Part shown: positions 35,263 to 43,896 of the stretch, piece by piece
How positions within the stretch are numbered: the first letter of the stretch is position 1
Layout of the letters: the number at the start of each line of letters is the position of its first letter
Origin: Desulfobulbaceae bacterium DB1
GTDB lineage: Bacteria > Desulfobacterota > Desulfobulbia > Desulfobulbales > SURF-16
Length of the DNA: 61,084 nt
Direction of reading: 5' to 3'
Assembly (NCBI GenBank): GCA_001914235.1
Contig: MQUF01000018.1
Location: forward strand, 1 to 61,084
The notes under the pieces: generated by a model
Database searches by the model: none
What the model saw: the letters and a program-made list of their open reading frames with translations, nothing else
Told to the model about the DNA's origin: nothing
Program-made: the position numbers and the translations under genes

Positions 35263-36102
35263 GTGAGCGCATCAACGGCAATCGGCATGGTGAGTGAATC
35301 ACTGCGCAATCTGCTGCTCGGGGAAATGCAGCTGACCCCCGAGGTGGATGTGACGATTCTCTCGCCGCATGAAAGCGGGGGGGACCGGCGGGTCAACCTC
35401 TATCTGTACAAGGTACTGGAAAGCCCGGCCCTGCGCAACCAGGACTGGCAGGCCCGGACGGATGACCCGACCCGTCTTGTGCCGCCGCCGTTGTCGATCC
35501 ACCTCTTTTATCTGCTGACGCCCTATGCGGTCAACGACCAGGTGACGGGCAATGCGGCGAGCCACCTGATCCTGGGGGAAGCAATGCGAATTCTCCATGA
35601 AAATCCGATCATCCCGGATGACTACCTGGCAACCGGACTTGACGGCGCGCGTGAACAGATCAAGGTGATACAGAACCCCATCGAACTGGAGGAACTGGCC
35701 ACGGTCTGGACCACCTTTTCCCAGCCGTACCGCTTATCAGTGGCCTATGAAGTCGGCGTCGTTCAGCTCGACATGCAACCCGCCAAGGAACGCAGCCTGG
35801 CCAACAGGGTCCGTCAGGTGGGCGTGCCGGATGTACGGGCGCCCTTTCTCCCCCCCACGGTGGAATCGATTGAACCGATGTCGGCCCCGGCAGGCTCAAC
35901 CCTGACCATTAGAGGAATTAACCTGACCGGCTGGCGGGCATACGTTTCCCTGATGCGGCGGGTCATCCTGTCCGGAGTTGAATTAAGCGGTGACTCCCTT
36001 GCCGTGACGATTCCGGGGGACCTTGCGCCCGGATTCTATGAAATGCGCATCGACATATCGCACCTGACCCGCAAAACCCTGTTTTTTGAGGTGACACCGT
36101 GA
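35263..36102 (+). CDS. DUF4255 (Pvc16-like) tail terminator with IPT/TIG-like domain
   Basis: 279 aa from GTG 35263 (GAAAGGACGA upstream). Residues about 1-185 are the DUF4255/Pvc16 N-terminal domain (VNLYLYKVLESPALRNQDW, PPLSIHLFYLLTPYA), which caps the distal end of the sheath and tube. Residues 200-279 (SIEPMSAPAGSTLTIRGINL) form an IPT/TIG immunoglobulin-like fold, an addition found in some but not all Pvc16 proteins. The stop overlaps the GTG start of the ATPase. Confidence 0.88.
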   Translation: MSASTAIGMVSESLRNLLLGEMQLTPEVDVTILSPHESGGDRRVNLYLYKVLESPALRNQDWQARTDDPTRLVPPPLSIHLFYLLTPYAVNDQVTGNAASHLILGEAMRILHENPIIPDDYLATGLDGAREQIKVIQNPIELEELATVWTTFSQPYRLSVAYEVGVVQLDMQPAKERSLANRVRQVGVPDVRAPFLPPTVESIEPMSAPAGSTLTIRGINLTGWRAYVSLMRRVILSGVELSGDSLAVTIPGDLAPGFYEMRIDISHLTRKTLFFEVTP

Positions 36103-38309
36103 TCCCGCAGCTGCTGCAAAGAGAAGACCGTGAACTTCGGCACTATGCCGACGGGTTCAGCCATCTGGCCGACGAGCTGAAAAAACTCGACCTGCTGCTG
36201 CGGATCGCGGTCCTTCGTTTGCAAGGCTCCATAACCGGGCCGGAAGCAGGGCTGCAACCCCGGGCGGCCATCTCGCGCGATGCGGTTGAACGCCTTTTGC
36301 AAGGCGACGCGAAACCTGTCGGCAACACCGGCGCAATTCGATTGATCCGCCGGGAAATTTCCCTTCTGCAAGACGCGATGGAGGAAAAAACAAGCGTTGC
36401 CCGGGAGCGGCACATCTTCTTGCCCCTGCCCGAGCTTGCCGCCATGTTTTGCCTTTCCCCCCTGGAATTGCAGATGGTCGTCATCTGCCTGGCGCCGGAA
36501 CTGGACCGGAAATACGACACGGTCTACGCCTTTCTGCAGGACGATATCACCCGCAAAAAACCATCCATTGATCTTGTTCTCACCCTGCTGGGCGAAAACC
36601 GGGAGGAGAGATGGACCATGCGACGGCTGCTGGTCCCCGGTTCGCGGCTGCGGCGCAGCTCCATTCTCGAAAGCGTTGCCGACCCGCACAACCCGTCCGG
36701 ATCAAGCGATCTTGCCGAATTCCTCCGGGTTGATCCGCGCATCGTCGCTTTTCTCCTGGGCGACAACAGCCTGGACGGCAGGCTGGTTGCCGTGTGCCGT
36801 TCACTTGCCGCCGATGTCGCCCTGGCCGACGTGGCAATGGCCCCTTCCGTCAAAACAAGGCTGCGCAACCTGACCCTGCCCTTTATCAGGCGGGAAAATG
36901 TCCCCTCGAAAACCATTTTCTACCTTTACGGCCCCGAGGGAAGCGGCAAGGTGCGGCTTGCCCTGGCCCTGTGCGGGGAAATACAATGTCCCCTGCTGCA
37001 GCTTGACGCCCTGCTGCTGCCCGATGACAGCGGGGAGCGGAATCGTTTGCTGCGCCTTGCCTTCAGGGAAGGGCTGCTGACCCGGTCAATCATCTATCTC
37101 GGCAATATCGATTTGCTTTTTGCCCATGACGACGGCCTCCGCCTTTTCAAGGAAATCGAACAGGCCGTCCTGTCCTATGGCTGGCTTGTCTTCATGGCAG
37201 GGGAAAAGCCATGGAGTCCCCGGCATGTCCGCCACGACATCGACTTTCATGCCTTCCGGGTACCGGCCCCGGATACCGATGTACGGGAACAGTGCTGGCA
37301 ATCCGCCCTGCAGGCGCATGGTTGCCCTGCCGCCCGCCAATGGGGCAGCGATCTCGCCAAACGCTATCATCTCACCCCCGGCGCCATAGAGAAGGCCGCC
37401 CGACTCGGAGCAAGCCTTGCCCGGGCGGAGGGCAGGGAAAATCGCCCCTGCCTGGATGATTTTTCCAAAGGCAGCAGCAGCCAGTCACACCACCGTCTCG
37501 GCACGCTTGCCGTCAGGGCGGAGACGCTCTGCGACTGGTCGGATCTGGTTCTGCCCCGGGAAAAAATTGAACTGCTCCAGGAGCTGTGCAGCCAGGTCAA
37601 ACACCGGCACATGGTCTTCGACACCTGGGGCTTTGCCCGGAGAATCAGCCGCGGTCGCGGCCTTTCCGCCCTTTTTTCCGGCCCTCCCGGCACCGGCAAA
37701 ACCCTTGCCGCTGAAATCGTCGCAAACGTGCTGGGGCTCGACCTCTACAAAATTGATCTGGCCGGGGTGGTCAGCAAGTATATCGGCGAGACGGAAAAGA
37801 ATCTGAGCCGCATCTTCCGGGAAGCGGAACAAAGCAATGCCATCCTCTTCTTTGACGAGGCGGACGCCATGTTCGGCAAGCGAACCGAGGTCAAGGATGC
37901 CCACGACCGCTACGCCAACATCGAAACCAGCTATCTGCTGCAGAAGATGGAGGAGTATGAGGGGATGGTCATTCTCTCCACCAATCTCCGCGCCAACATG
38001 GATGAGGCCTTTACCCGGCGCATCCGTTTTATTATCGAATTTCCCTTTCCGGACAAGGCCCTGCGGGCCCGGATCTGGCAGGGACACTTTCCGTCCGCAG
38101 CACCGCTTGCAACCGCCCTTGATTATGATTTCCTGGCCGGTGAGTTCCAGGTGGCGGGCGGCAACATCCGCAATATCGCCGTCAACAGCGCCTTTCTGGC
38201 TGCCCGGGAAAACAGCCCCATCACCATGGAGCACGTCCTGCACGCAGTCAAACGTGAATATGCCAAGATCGGCAAACTGTGGACGGAAGGCAACAGGCAG
38301 AAGAAATAA
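36099..38309 (+). CDS. AAA+ ATPase of the eCIS (Pvc15/Afp15-like)
   Basis: 736 aa from GTG 36099, overlapping the previous stop. Two ATPase modules: a degenerate first one (YGPEGSGKVRLAL at about 277, no clear Walker B) and an intact second one, with Walker A GPPGTGKT (about 528), Walker B ILFFDEADAMF (about 583), sensor-1 LSTNLRANMD and arginine finger RRIRF. Pvc15/Afp15-type ATPases are needed for particle assembly or cargo loading. The N-terminal 240 residues are helical and family-specific. Confidence 0.92.
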   Translation: MIPQLLQREDRELRHYADGFSHLADELKKLDLLLRIAVLRLQGSITGPEAGLQPRAAISRDAVERLLQGDAKPVGNTGAIRLIRREISLLQDAMEEKTSVARERHIFLPLPELAAMFCLSPLELQMVVICLAPELDRKYDTVYAFLQDDITRKKPSIDLVLTLLGENREERWTMRRLLVPGSRLRRSSILESVADPHNPSGSSDLAEFLRVDPRIVAFLLGDNSLDGRLVAVCRSLAADVALADVAMAPSVKTRLRNLTLPFIRRENVPSKTIFYLYGPEGSGKVRLALALCGEIQCPLLQLDALLLPDDSGERNRLLRLAFREGLLTRSIIYLGNIDLLFAHDDGLRLFKEIEQAVLSYGWLVFMAGEKPWSPRHVRHDIDFHAFRVPAPDTDVREQCWQSALQAHGCPAARQWGSDLAKRYHLTPGAIEKAARLGASLARAEGRENRPCLDDFSKGSSSQSHHRLGTLAVRAETLCDWSDLVLPREKIELLQELCSQVKHRHMVFDTWGFARRISRGRGLSALFSGPPGTGKTLAAEIVANVLGLDLYKIDLAGVVSKYIGETEKNLSRIFREAEQSNAILFFDEADAMFGKRTEVKDAHDRYANIETSYLLQKMEEYEGMVILSTNLRANMDEAFTRRIRFIIEFPFPDKALRARIWQGHFPSAAPLATALDYDFLAGEFQVAGGNIRNIAVNSAFLAARENSPITMEHVLHAVKREYAKIGKLWTEGNRQKK

Positions 38310-38370
38310 GATTCTGGGTACAAGAAGCAAGAAAGGCACTTTTACATCAGCCTTTCGCAAGGAGGCATAT

Positions 38371-39120
38371 ATGGCCGGCCAAATAAAAACACGAAAACAG
38401 CGGCGGGACAAAAAGTCCGTTGTCAAAGCGCACGGTTCGATTGACATGGCGCAACAGAGCCCGACCGTGCCTTCCCTGGAAAGAACCCTGGGCAACCAGG
38501 CGATGCTCGACCGAAGCGATAAAAATACCGCCACGGAAGAAAGCGTCGTCCCGCGCATTGAACTCAAGCGCTTTTCGCCGGACAAGGGCGGGGGCAGCCC
38601 CGGCCGACCGGACAAGAGCACCTCTGCGTCGTCCGGCGACCAAGACCAGAGCGCCTCGCTCACCTCCTTTGCCCCTGAGGCGCGCGGGGTGGGCATCCAG
38701 GTGGATATCGTCGGTGGCGTCTGCACCCCCACCTATCCGGACGGCTACCGCTGGACCCAGACCATCGACACCAACGTCCCTTTGGGAGGCACCACCTCGC
38801 CCTATGTGGATCCACGCCCCAATGACGACACCAAGCCGTTTTACTGGACCGATGCCGAAGCGGCGGCGCGGCCCACCACCTTTATCGACCACCCCTCCCG
38901 CAACACTCCGGGGAGCGGGGTGACAACCTGGGATGCGACCCTGGCCTTGAACGGGGTGAACAACAGGACGGTCACCATGATCGATTCCCTGTCCTACGGC
39001 TTTTCCATTAACAGCGCGGGCACGGTGACCCCCCATTATCCGATCTGCCCCGGGGGCGGGCTGCTGTCGAGCCACCAATCAACCCTGAGTTCGGAATTCC
39101 CGGGATGGACCTTTTCCTAG
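38371..39120 (+). CDS. Candidate eCIS cargo/effector with LERTLGNQA motif
   Basis: 249 aa from ATG 38371 (AAGGAGG upstream). The first 40 residues are basic (KTRKQRRDKK), followed by PSLERTLGNQAML, which matches the LQRTLGNQAxxRL-type motif in the N-termini of many eCIS-linked DUF4157 toxins. A disordered linker (residues 55-100) leads to a domain of about 150 residues rich in Thr, Pro, Asp and Trp (YPDGYRWTQTID, TFIDHPSRNTPGSG) with no recognised catalytic site. The position after the ATPase and before the baseplate genes fits a cargo gene. The toxic activity, if any, is unknown. Confidence 0.55.
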   Translation: MAGQIKTRKQRRDKKSVVKAHGSIDMAQQSPTVPSLERTLGNQAMLDRSDKNTATEESVVPRIELKRFSPDKGGGSPGRPDKSTSASSGDQDQSASLTSFAPEARGVGIQVDIVGGVCTPTYPDGYRWTQTIDTNVPLGGTTSPYVDPRPNDDTKPFYWTDAEAAARPTTFIDHPSRNTPGSGVTTWDATLALNGVNNRTVTMIDSLSYGFSINSAGTVTPHYPICPGGGLLSSHQSTLSSEFPGWTFS

Positions 39121-39147
39121 CAAATTATTTACCCTGAGGACGGGACA

Positions 39148-39537
39148 GTGGAGGAAAAAGACGATTTCAGCCTGCGCATCATCTGGCGCGGCAATGAAGA
39201 CAAGCCGTTCTACCGGGCGCATTATGCCTCGCAATCTTTAAGCGACACGCTGAAAGACCAGCCTTTCTGGGGAAACGGGGTGATCAGCGTTGAGGAGTTC
39301 GGCAGGGTGATGCGCATCATTGAAACAAACGGATTGCAGATCGAACATGAAGTCGTTAACGGCAACAATTTCGGCTATTTTGTCGAGATCAGGATGGGGG
39401 CGCGGACGGATTACTGCTTTCTGGGATTTTCCCGGAAAACACTCGAGCTGCTGGAACGAATGCTCGCGGCATTCAACCCGGAGAACCGTGCCCCGCTGCG
39501 CTCGATCATCGACCGCATCGCCATTAATTTACCGTAA
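39148..39537 (+). CDS. Small acidic protein following the candidate cargo
   Basis: 129 aa from GTG 39148 (TGAGGACGGGA upstream). Soluble and mixed alpha/beta (SVEEFGRVMRIIETNGL, LGFSRKTLELLERML). Family not recognised. Its position directly behind the candidate cargo makes an immunity or chaperone partner possible, but a structural role is equally open. Confidence 0.55.
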   Translation: MEEKDDFSLRIIWRGNEDKPFYRAHYASQSLSDTLKDQPFWGNGVISVEEFGRVMRIIETNGLQIEHEVVNGNNFGYFVEIRMGARTDYCFLGFSRKTLELLERMLAAFNPENRAPLRSIIDRIAINLP

Positions 39538-39552
39538 AAGGATTGACACTAT

Positions 39553-40299
39553 ATGTCCGGAGGATTCTCCAACAAACCGAAAATTCTGCGCGGGGCCTTT
39601 GTCGAGTATGGCCTCAGCCTGCCGCCGCTGCTTGTCCCCTTTCAGTTCAATCCGGTGCAGCTGACCCGCAACCGCTCGCTCACCTTTTCGGTACCCAACG
39701 CCCCGGAACAGACGGCGCCGGCGGGAGAAACGGAAGAGGCACGGCAACGCCGCATCGCCGCCAGCCGCACGACACTCCGCCAGTTCCATCAGCGGGAGGA
39801 ATTCTCCGACCTGCTGGAACTGCAGCGACAGCAGCAAGTGAGGGTGCAGGAGGAGTCGGTCTCCTTTGAAATCCGGCTGGACGCAACGGACAAACTGAAC
39901 GAGGGTGATGCGATCACCGAACAGTTCGGCATCATGCCGCAGATCGCCACCCTGGAACTGATGGTGTACCCCAAGGGGGAAAGCATGCTGGGCGAGGCGC
40001 TGGGCGCCCTGCTCGGTTCCTCCGGCGGCTTCAGTTTCACCCGGGGGGAAAACCCGCCGATGATCCTCTTCATCTGGGGGCGGAAAAGGGTGATGCCGGT
40101 GAACATCAACAGCATGAACATCACGGAAACCGAGTTCAGCACCGATCTCAATCCGGTACGGGCCACGGTGGCGGTCAATCTCACCGTTATCGAAGGCCCC
40201 AATCCGGTGTTCAAATACACCAAGGCAATGAAGGAGGCCATGTCGATTTTAAACCTTGCCAACCTGACCAGTATCACCGATGTGGTTATTCCGGGGTAA
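39553..40299 (+). CDS. eCIS tube-adaptor protein (Afp7/Pvc7 N-terminal part-like)
   Basis: 248 aa. PPLLVPFQFNPVQLTRNRS and the IATLELMVYPKGE and PPMILFIWGRKRVMPV segments match the CIS tube-to-spike adaptor found before LysM proteins. It probably connects the tube to the central spike in the baseplate. A Glu/Arg-rich helix (residues 50-95) is inserted. It is followed 3 bp later by the LysM-like protein. Confidence 0.8.
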   Translation: MSGGFSNKPKILRGAFVEYGLSLPPLLVPFQFNPVQLTRNRSLTFSVPNAPEQTAPAGETEEARQRRIAASRTTLRQFHQREEFSDLLELQRQQQVRVQEESVSFEIRLDATDKLNEGDAITEQFGIMPQIATLELMVYPKGESMLGEALGALLGSSGGFSFTRGENPPMILFIWGRKRVMPVNINSMNITETEFSTDLNPVRATVAVNLTVIEGPNPVFKYTKAMKEAMSILNLANLTSITDVVIPG

Positions 40300-40302
40300 T
40301 AT

Positions 40303-40893
40303 ATGTTTTTCAAGAACTCACGCTACCGGAAAGAACCATACACCGTGATTGTCAAGGCCGATGGCCGGCAGGCCAAATCCGTGCGGCTGCGGCGCACTCC
40401 GGCGACGCAAGGAACCTTCCTCCATACCATCCAGGAAGGGGAACGACTTGATCATCTGGGATTCCGCTATTACAGGGCGCCGCAGAAATGGTGGCATCTG
40501 GCCGATGCGGCGGCGGATTTTCTTTCTCCCCTGGACCTGCTGGGCACGGCTGCCCTGCATCGTGTCCGTATCGGCCTTGACCATGATGATGAGACCGGCC
40601 CGCCGCCCTGGAGCGCCCTGGCGGCCGCCCTTTCTTGCCTGCCGGGAGTTGAGGATTTTCTCTTCGAGGAAGAAGTGCTGCTCAGCGAGCAAAGTGTGGA
40701 GAGTGACGGCGAAACCATCCCGGTTGCCGAGGAAATTTTTCAACGCTCCGTCCTGGTGACATACAACAGTCTGAATCTTGGCGTTCACCAAATCACGGCA
40801 GCGACGGCGGGGAGCGGCTTTGACCCGGGCGCGGCGGAATCCATCGGCCGGACCGGCAAAAAAATCGTCATCCCGCCGGATGGAGCTGCCTGA
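40303..40893 (+). CDS. LysM-like baseplate protein (Afp7 C-terminal part-like)
   Basis: 196 aa. TFLHTIQEGERLDHLGFRYYRAPQKWWHLADA resembles the gp53/LysM-like repeat of baseplate proteins that join wedge and hub. In Afp/PVC this region follows the tube adaptor, often within one protein; here the two are separate genes. The C-terminus is beta-rich with an acidic stretch. Confidence 0.75.
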   Translation: MFFKNSRYRKEPYTVIVKADGRQAKSVRLRRTPATQGTFLHTIQEGERLDHLGFRYYRAPQKWWHLADAAADFLSPLDLLGTAALHRVRIGLDHDDETGPPPWSALAAALSCLPGVEDFLFEEEVLLSEQSVESDGETIPVAEEIFQRSVLVTYNSLNLGVHQITAATAGSGFDPGAAESIGRTGKKIVIPPDGAA

Positions 40894-40902
40894 TACGCGC
40901 CT

Positions 40903-42027
40903 ATGGAGAATGAAAATCTCGTCATCGAAATCGAAGGGACAGAGGCGGACGACCTCTATCCCAGGCTCCTCAGCCTGGAGGTTGAGCATGACATCGAGCT
41001 TGCCGCCATGTTCCGCCTGCGCTTTTCCCTGCTGCTCCACCAGCAGGACGGCTCCTGGACCCTGCTTGATGACGAGCGCCTGCGGATCTGGAAACAGGTG
41101 ACGATGCGGCTGACGGGCTTTGCCGATGGCGACGAAGAACTGATCCGCGGCTATATCACTCATGTCATGCCCACCTTTGACAGCGATCCTGCCCGCTGCG
41201 CGCTGGAAATCTGGGGCATGGACAGCAGTGTCCTGATGGACCGGGAAGAAAAATTAAAGGACTGGCCGAACAAGAAGGACAGCGACATCGCCGCCGAGAT
41301 TCTCAACAGTTATGGTTTCATGCCGGATGTGGAGGACACGGAGGTGATCCATGACGAGGCGCTGTCCACCATTATCCAGCGGGAAACGGACATGCAGTTT
41401 CTCAAGCGGCTGGCGCTGCGGAACGGCTTTGAGTGTTATGTGGCGGGCGAATCGGCCTGCTTTAAAAAACCGGGGCTGAACGAGCCGCCCCAGCCCCTGC
41501 TTTCCGTACACTTCGGCAGTGAAACCATGGTCAGCCGTTTTTCCCTGACGGTGAACGGACTGAACCAGGCCACTGTCGCCATGTACCAGCTTGACCGGAT
41601 GAACAAGGAGGTGCTGGAGACGGAAATCAACGAGGGTGAACAGACCCTTTTGGGAGGCGAGGACGCGGCAAGCCTTGCCGGGCCGTCGACGAATCCCGGC
41701 CGGGTGGTGGTGAGCCGTTGCGGGGCGACCGGTACGCCGGAAATGCAGGCCCTGTGCCGAGAACTCTATCACCAGGGAACATGGCTCGTCAAAGGCGAAG
41801 GCGAGATTCAGGCCAACCAGTACGGCCACATCCTGCAGGCAAGGAAAACCGTTACCATCCGCGGCATCGGCGAGACGTACAGCGGGGTGTATTATGTCAC
41901 CCATGTGACCCATCTCTTCACCGAGGACGGGTATCGGCAGCTGTTCATGGTGAAACGCAATGCGCTGATGCCGGAAGGCTCGGAGAATTTTTCCGCTTCA
42001 TCGAGCCTTTTGGGCGGACTGACATAG
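40903..42027 (+). CDS. Baseplate hub protein (gp27/phage late control D-like)
   Basis: 374 aa. PRLLSLEVEHDIELAAMFRLRF, VTMRLTGFADGDEELIRGYITHV and MQFLKRLALRNGFECYVAG are hallmarks of gp27/gpD hub proteins, the first half of VgrG. It forms the trimeric hub on which the spike sits. The downstream gene supplies the separate gp5-like spike, so the VgrG-type unit is split as in phages. The C-terminus ends in Ser/Leu/Gly. Confidence 0.88.
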   Translation: MENENLVIEIEGTEADDLYPRLLSLEVEHDIELAAMFRLRFSLLLHQQDGSWTLLDDERLRIWKQVTMRLTGFADGDEELIRGYITHVMPTFDSDPARCALEIWGMDSSVLMDREEKLKDWPNKKDSDIAAEILNSYGFMPDVEDTEVIHDEALSTIIQRETDMQFLKRLALRNGFECYVAGESACFKKPGLNEPPQPLLSVHFGSETMVSRFSLTVNGLNQATVAMYQLDRMNKEVLETEINEGEQTLLGGEDAASLAGPSTNPGRVVVSRCGATGTPEMQALCRELYHQGTWLVKGEGEIQANQYGHILQARKTVTIRGIGETYSGVYYVTHVTHLFTEDGYRQLFMVKRNALMPEGSENFSASSSLLGGLT

Positions 42028-42037
42028 GAGGAAACCC

Positions 42038-42910
42038 GTGACCCTTGAAAAAATCGTTTCCCGGCTGGTGCAGAAGGTGGAGCACCGCTTTTACGGCAAA
42101 TACCGGGGCCTGGTGGTGGACAACGAGGACCCGGAAGGACTGGGCCGACTGAAGGTCAAGGTGCCGGGGGTCCTGGGCTCCGAGGTGGTCAGCGGCTGGG
42201 CCTTTCCCTGCCTGCCTTATGGCGGCGCAGCGAACCAGGGCATGCTGTTCGTCCCCGAGGTTGAGGCCGGGGTGTGGATCGAGTTTGAGGAGGGGGATCT
42301 CGAGTATCCCATCTGGGTCGGTACTTTCTGGAGCAAGCCGGGGGGCGAAAGTGAACTGCCGAAGCCGAACGGGGCGGACGGCGCCGAGCAGAGCGCGGTG
42401 CAGAATCCCCCGACCCGCAAGATCATCAAAACCGTCAAGGGCCACACCATCCAGTTCGAGGACAAGGACGGCGAGGAGATGGTCACCATTCTTGAAGCGC
42501 GGAACGGCAACCTCATTACCCTGGACGCTGACGGCATCGCCATCCGCGAAGGACAGCATGCCCACGAAATCATCATGGACAGCAACGGCATCACGATCAC
42601 CGACGGCGCAGCCGGCCACGAGATCGCAATGGCGTCGGGAGGACTAAGCATCACCGAGGGAACAAGCGGCCACAGCGCCAACTTAAGCAGCAGCGGGGTG
42701 ACCATTGAAACGGCAAGCGGCGCCAAGGTGGAGCTGACCCCGGCCGGTATCACCATTGACGCCGGAGCGGGCATGGTGCAGGTCAAGGGCAGCGCTGTCA
42801 TGCTCGGCCCCGGCGTGCTGCCGGTCATCCGGATGGGCGACATGGGGGTCGGCAATCTGGGCGCGCCGGTACCGATCACCATCACCACCAACACCCAGGT
42901 ACTGGCATAG
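42038..42910 (+). CDS. Central spike protein (gp5/gpV-like)
   Basis: 290 aa from GTG 42038 (AGGAGGAAA upstream). The OB-fold is seen in YRGLVVDNEDPEGLGRLKVKVPG and GVWIEFEEGDLEYPIWVG. From about residue 150 a triple-stranded beta-helix follows: repeated E/S-G-I-T-I-x-x-G/D and GH-x-I/A-x-x units (ITITDGAAGHEIAM, GVTIETASGAKVEL, GITIDAGAGMVQV). It is the puncturing needle. No PAAR-type tip gene is recognised, so this end may be the tip itself. Confidence 0.9.
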   Translation: MTLEKIVSRLVQKVEHRFYGKYRGLVVDNEDPEGLGRLKVKVPGVLGSEVVSGWAFPCLPYGGAANQGMLFVPEVEAGVWIEFEEGDLEYPIWVGTFWSKPGGESELPKPNGADGAEQSAVQNPPTRKIIKTVKGHTIQFEDKDGEEMVTILEARNGNLITLDADGIAIREGQHAHEIIMDSNGITITDGAAGHEIAMASGGLSITEGTSGHSANLSSSGVTIETASGAKVELTPAGITIDAGAGMVQVKGSAVMLGPGVLPVIRMGDMGVGNLGAPVPITITTNTQVLA

Positions 42911-42918
42911 GGACGGAT

Positions 42919-43317
42919 ATGGGACTCGGCCCGAACAAAAATACGGCGAAGCAGGAGTTTGTCGAGGCCATGCGCGCCCGGCTGGAGGCGCAGGAGGCGG
43001 GACTCGGCGCCAATGTGGATGAGCCGTCGGTCAATGACAATCTGGGGGCGCTGGGGGAAGCGGTTTACCGTATCCTGACCGTGCATGCGGAGACCCTGTC
43101 AAACGACGGCACGGACCACGCCTTCTGGCAATGGGTGGAGGATGTCGATACCTGGCTGGGGAGAATGGCCTCCTGGCAGCTGGGGGTGAACCAGGCCTTT
43201 AGCAATTGGGCCGCCGCCGGCGCGGCAGACCTGCAACTGAAAACAGCCATCACCGGTTTGCAGGGGCCCGGAACACCGCCCGCGCCGCCGGCCCAGTTGA
43301 AGGGGAAATTAAAATGA
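42919..43317 (+). CDS. Helical protein in the tip/PAAR position
   Basis: 132 aa starting 8 bp after the spike gene and overlapping gp25 by ATGA. It is helical with Trp-rich amphipathic stretches (HAFWQWVEDVDTWLGRMASWQLG) and a Pro-rich end. It is not PAAR-like: no His/Pro/Gly pattern and no N-terminal beta-strands. The family is not recognised; it may be a tip protein, assembly factor or baseplate accessory. Confidence 0.55.
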   Translation: MGLGPNKNTAKQEFVEAMRARLEAQEAGLGANVDEPSVNDNLGALGEAVYRILTVHAETLSNDGTDHAFWQWVEDVDTWLGRMASWQLGVNQAFSNWAAAGAADLQLKTAITGLQGPGTPPAPPAQLKGKLK

Positions 43318-43679
43318 ACGACGGCATCGCATTCCCGTTCCCCTTCAGCGTGGGACGGGAAGGAGGCATCAGCGCCGACGGCGGCGACGCGGCGATCCGC
43401 GGCAAGATCATCCAGGTGCTGTTCACCGCGCCGGGCGAACGGGTCAACCTGCCCGAATTCGGCTGCGGCCTGTTCAACCTGGTGTTTGAGGCCAACAACG
43501 ACATCCTTGCCGCGGCCATGGAATTCACCATCGGTCAGGCCCTGGCCCGTTGGCTGGGCGATGAAATCATTGTCGAAGGAATCGACGTCAGCTCCAGGGA
43601 GGAAACGGTAACCGTGGAAATTTCGTACACCCGGAAACAGGATCTGTCCCGCGAGGCGGTGCGGGTGCATTTCAAATAG
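43314..43679 (+). CDS. Baseplate wedge protein gp25/lysozyme-like fold
   Basis: 121 aa from ATG 43314, overlapping the preceding stop. It shows FTAPGERVNLPEFGCGLFNLVFE, the gp25/Afp9 signature (R-x-x-x-P-x-F-G-x-x-L), then TIEIxY-type strand ends. gp25 nucleates sheath polymerisation on the baseplate and is the most conserved wedge part. Confidence 0.92.
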   Translation: MNDGIAFPFPFSVGREGGISADGGDAAIRGKIIQVLFTAPGERVNLPEFGCGLFNLVFEANNDILAAAMEFTIGQALARWLGDEIIVEGIDVSSREETVTVEISYTRKQDLSREAVRVHFK

Positions 43680-43896
43680 CAGCGACAACCACAGAGGGCG
43701 CTGAGAACACGGAGAAAAAACCCTGTGCACTCCGGCTCCTCAGTGGTGAAATATTTTTTCAAAAAAACAAGTAACTATTCAGGGAGACAGGCTAAAGGCT
43801 GCGGGCTGCGGAAAAGGCGTCACAAAACATGAACGCATGCAGCACGGACAGCCTGATAGTCTTCAGTCTATCGCCTGAAGTTACAAAGGCAAAAAC
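43680..43896. repeat. Intergenic gap with dispersed palindrome inside the eCIS operon
   Basis: Contains one ACCACAGAGGGCGCTGAG…CTCAGTGGTG repeat copy (about 43686-43745), like the 5226-5475 family, then about 150 bp of non-coding sequence before the baseplate J gene. It is the first gap of more than 200 bp in the operon. The repeat could form a hairpin that shapes message levels. Confidence 0.6.
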
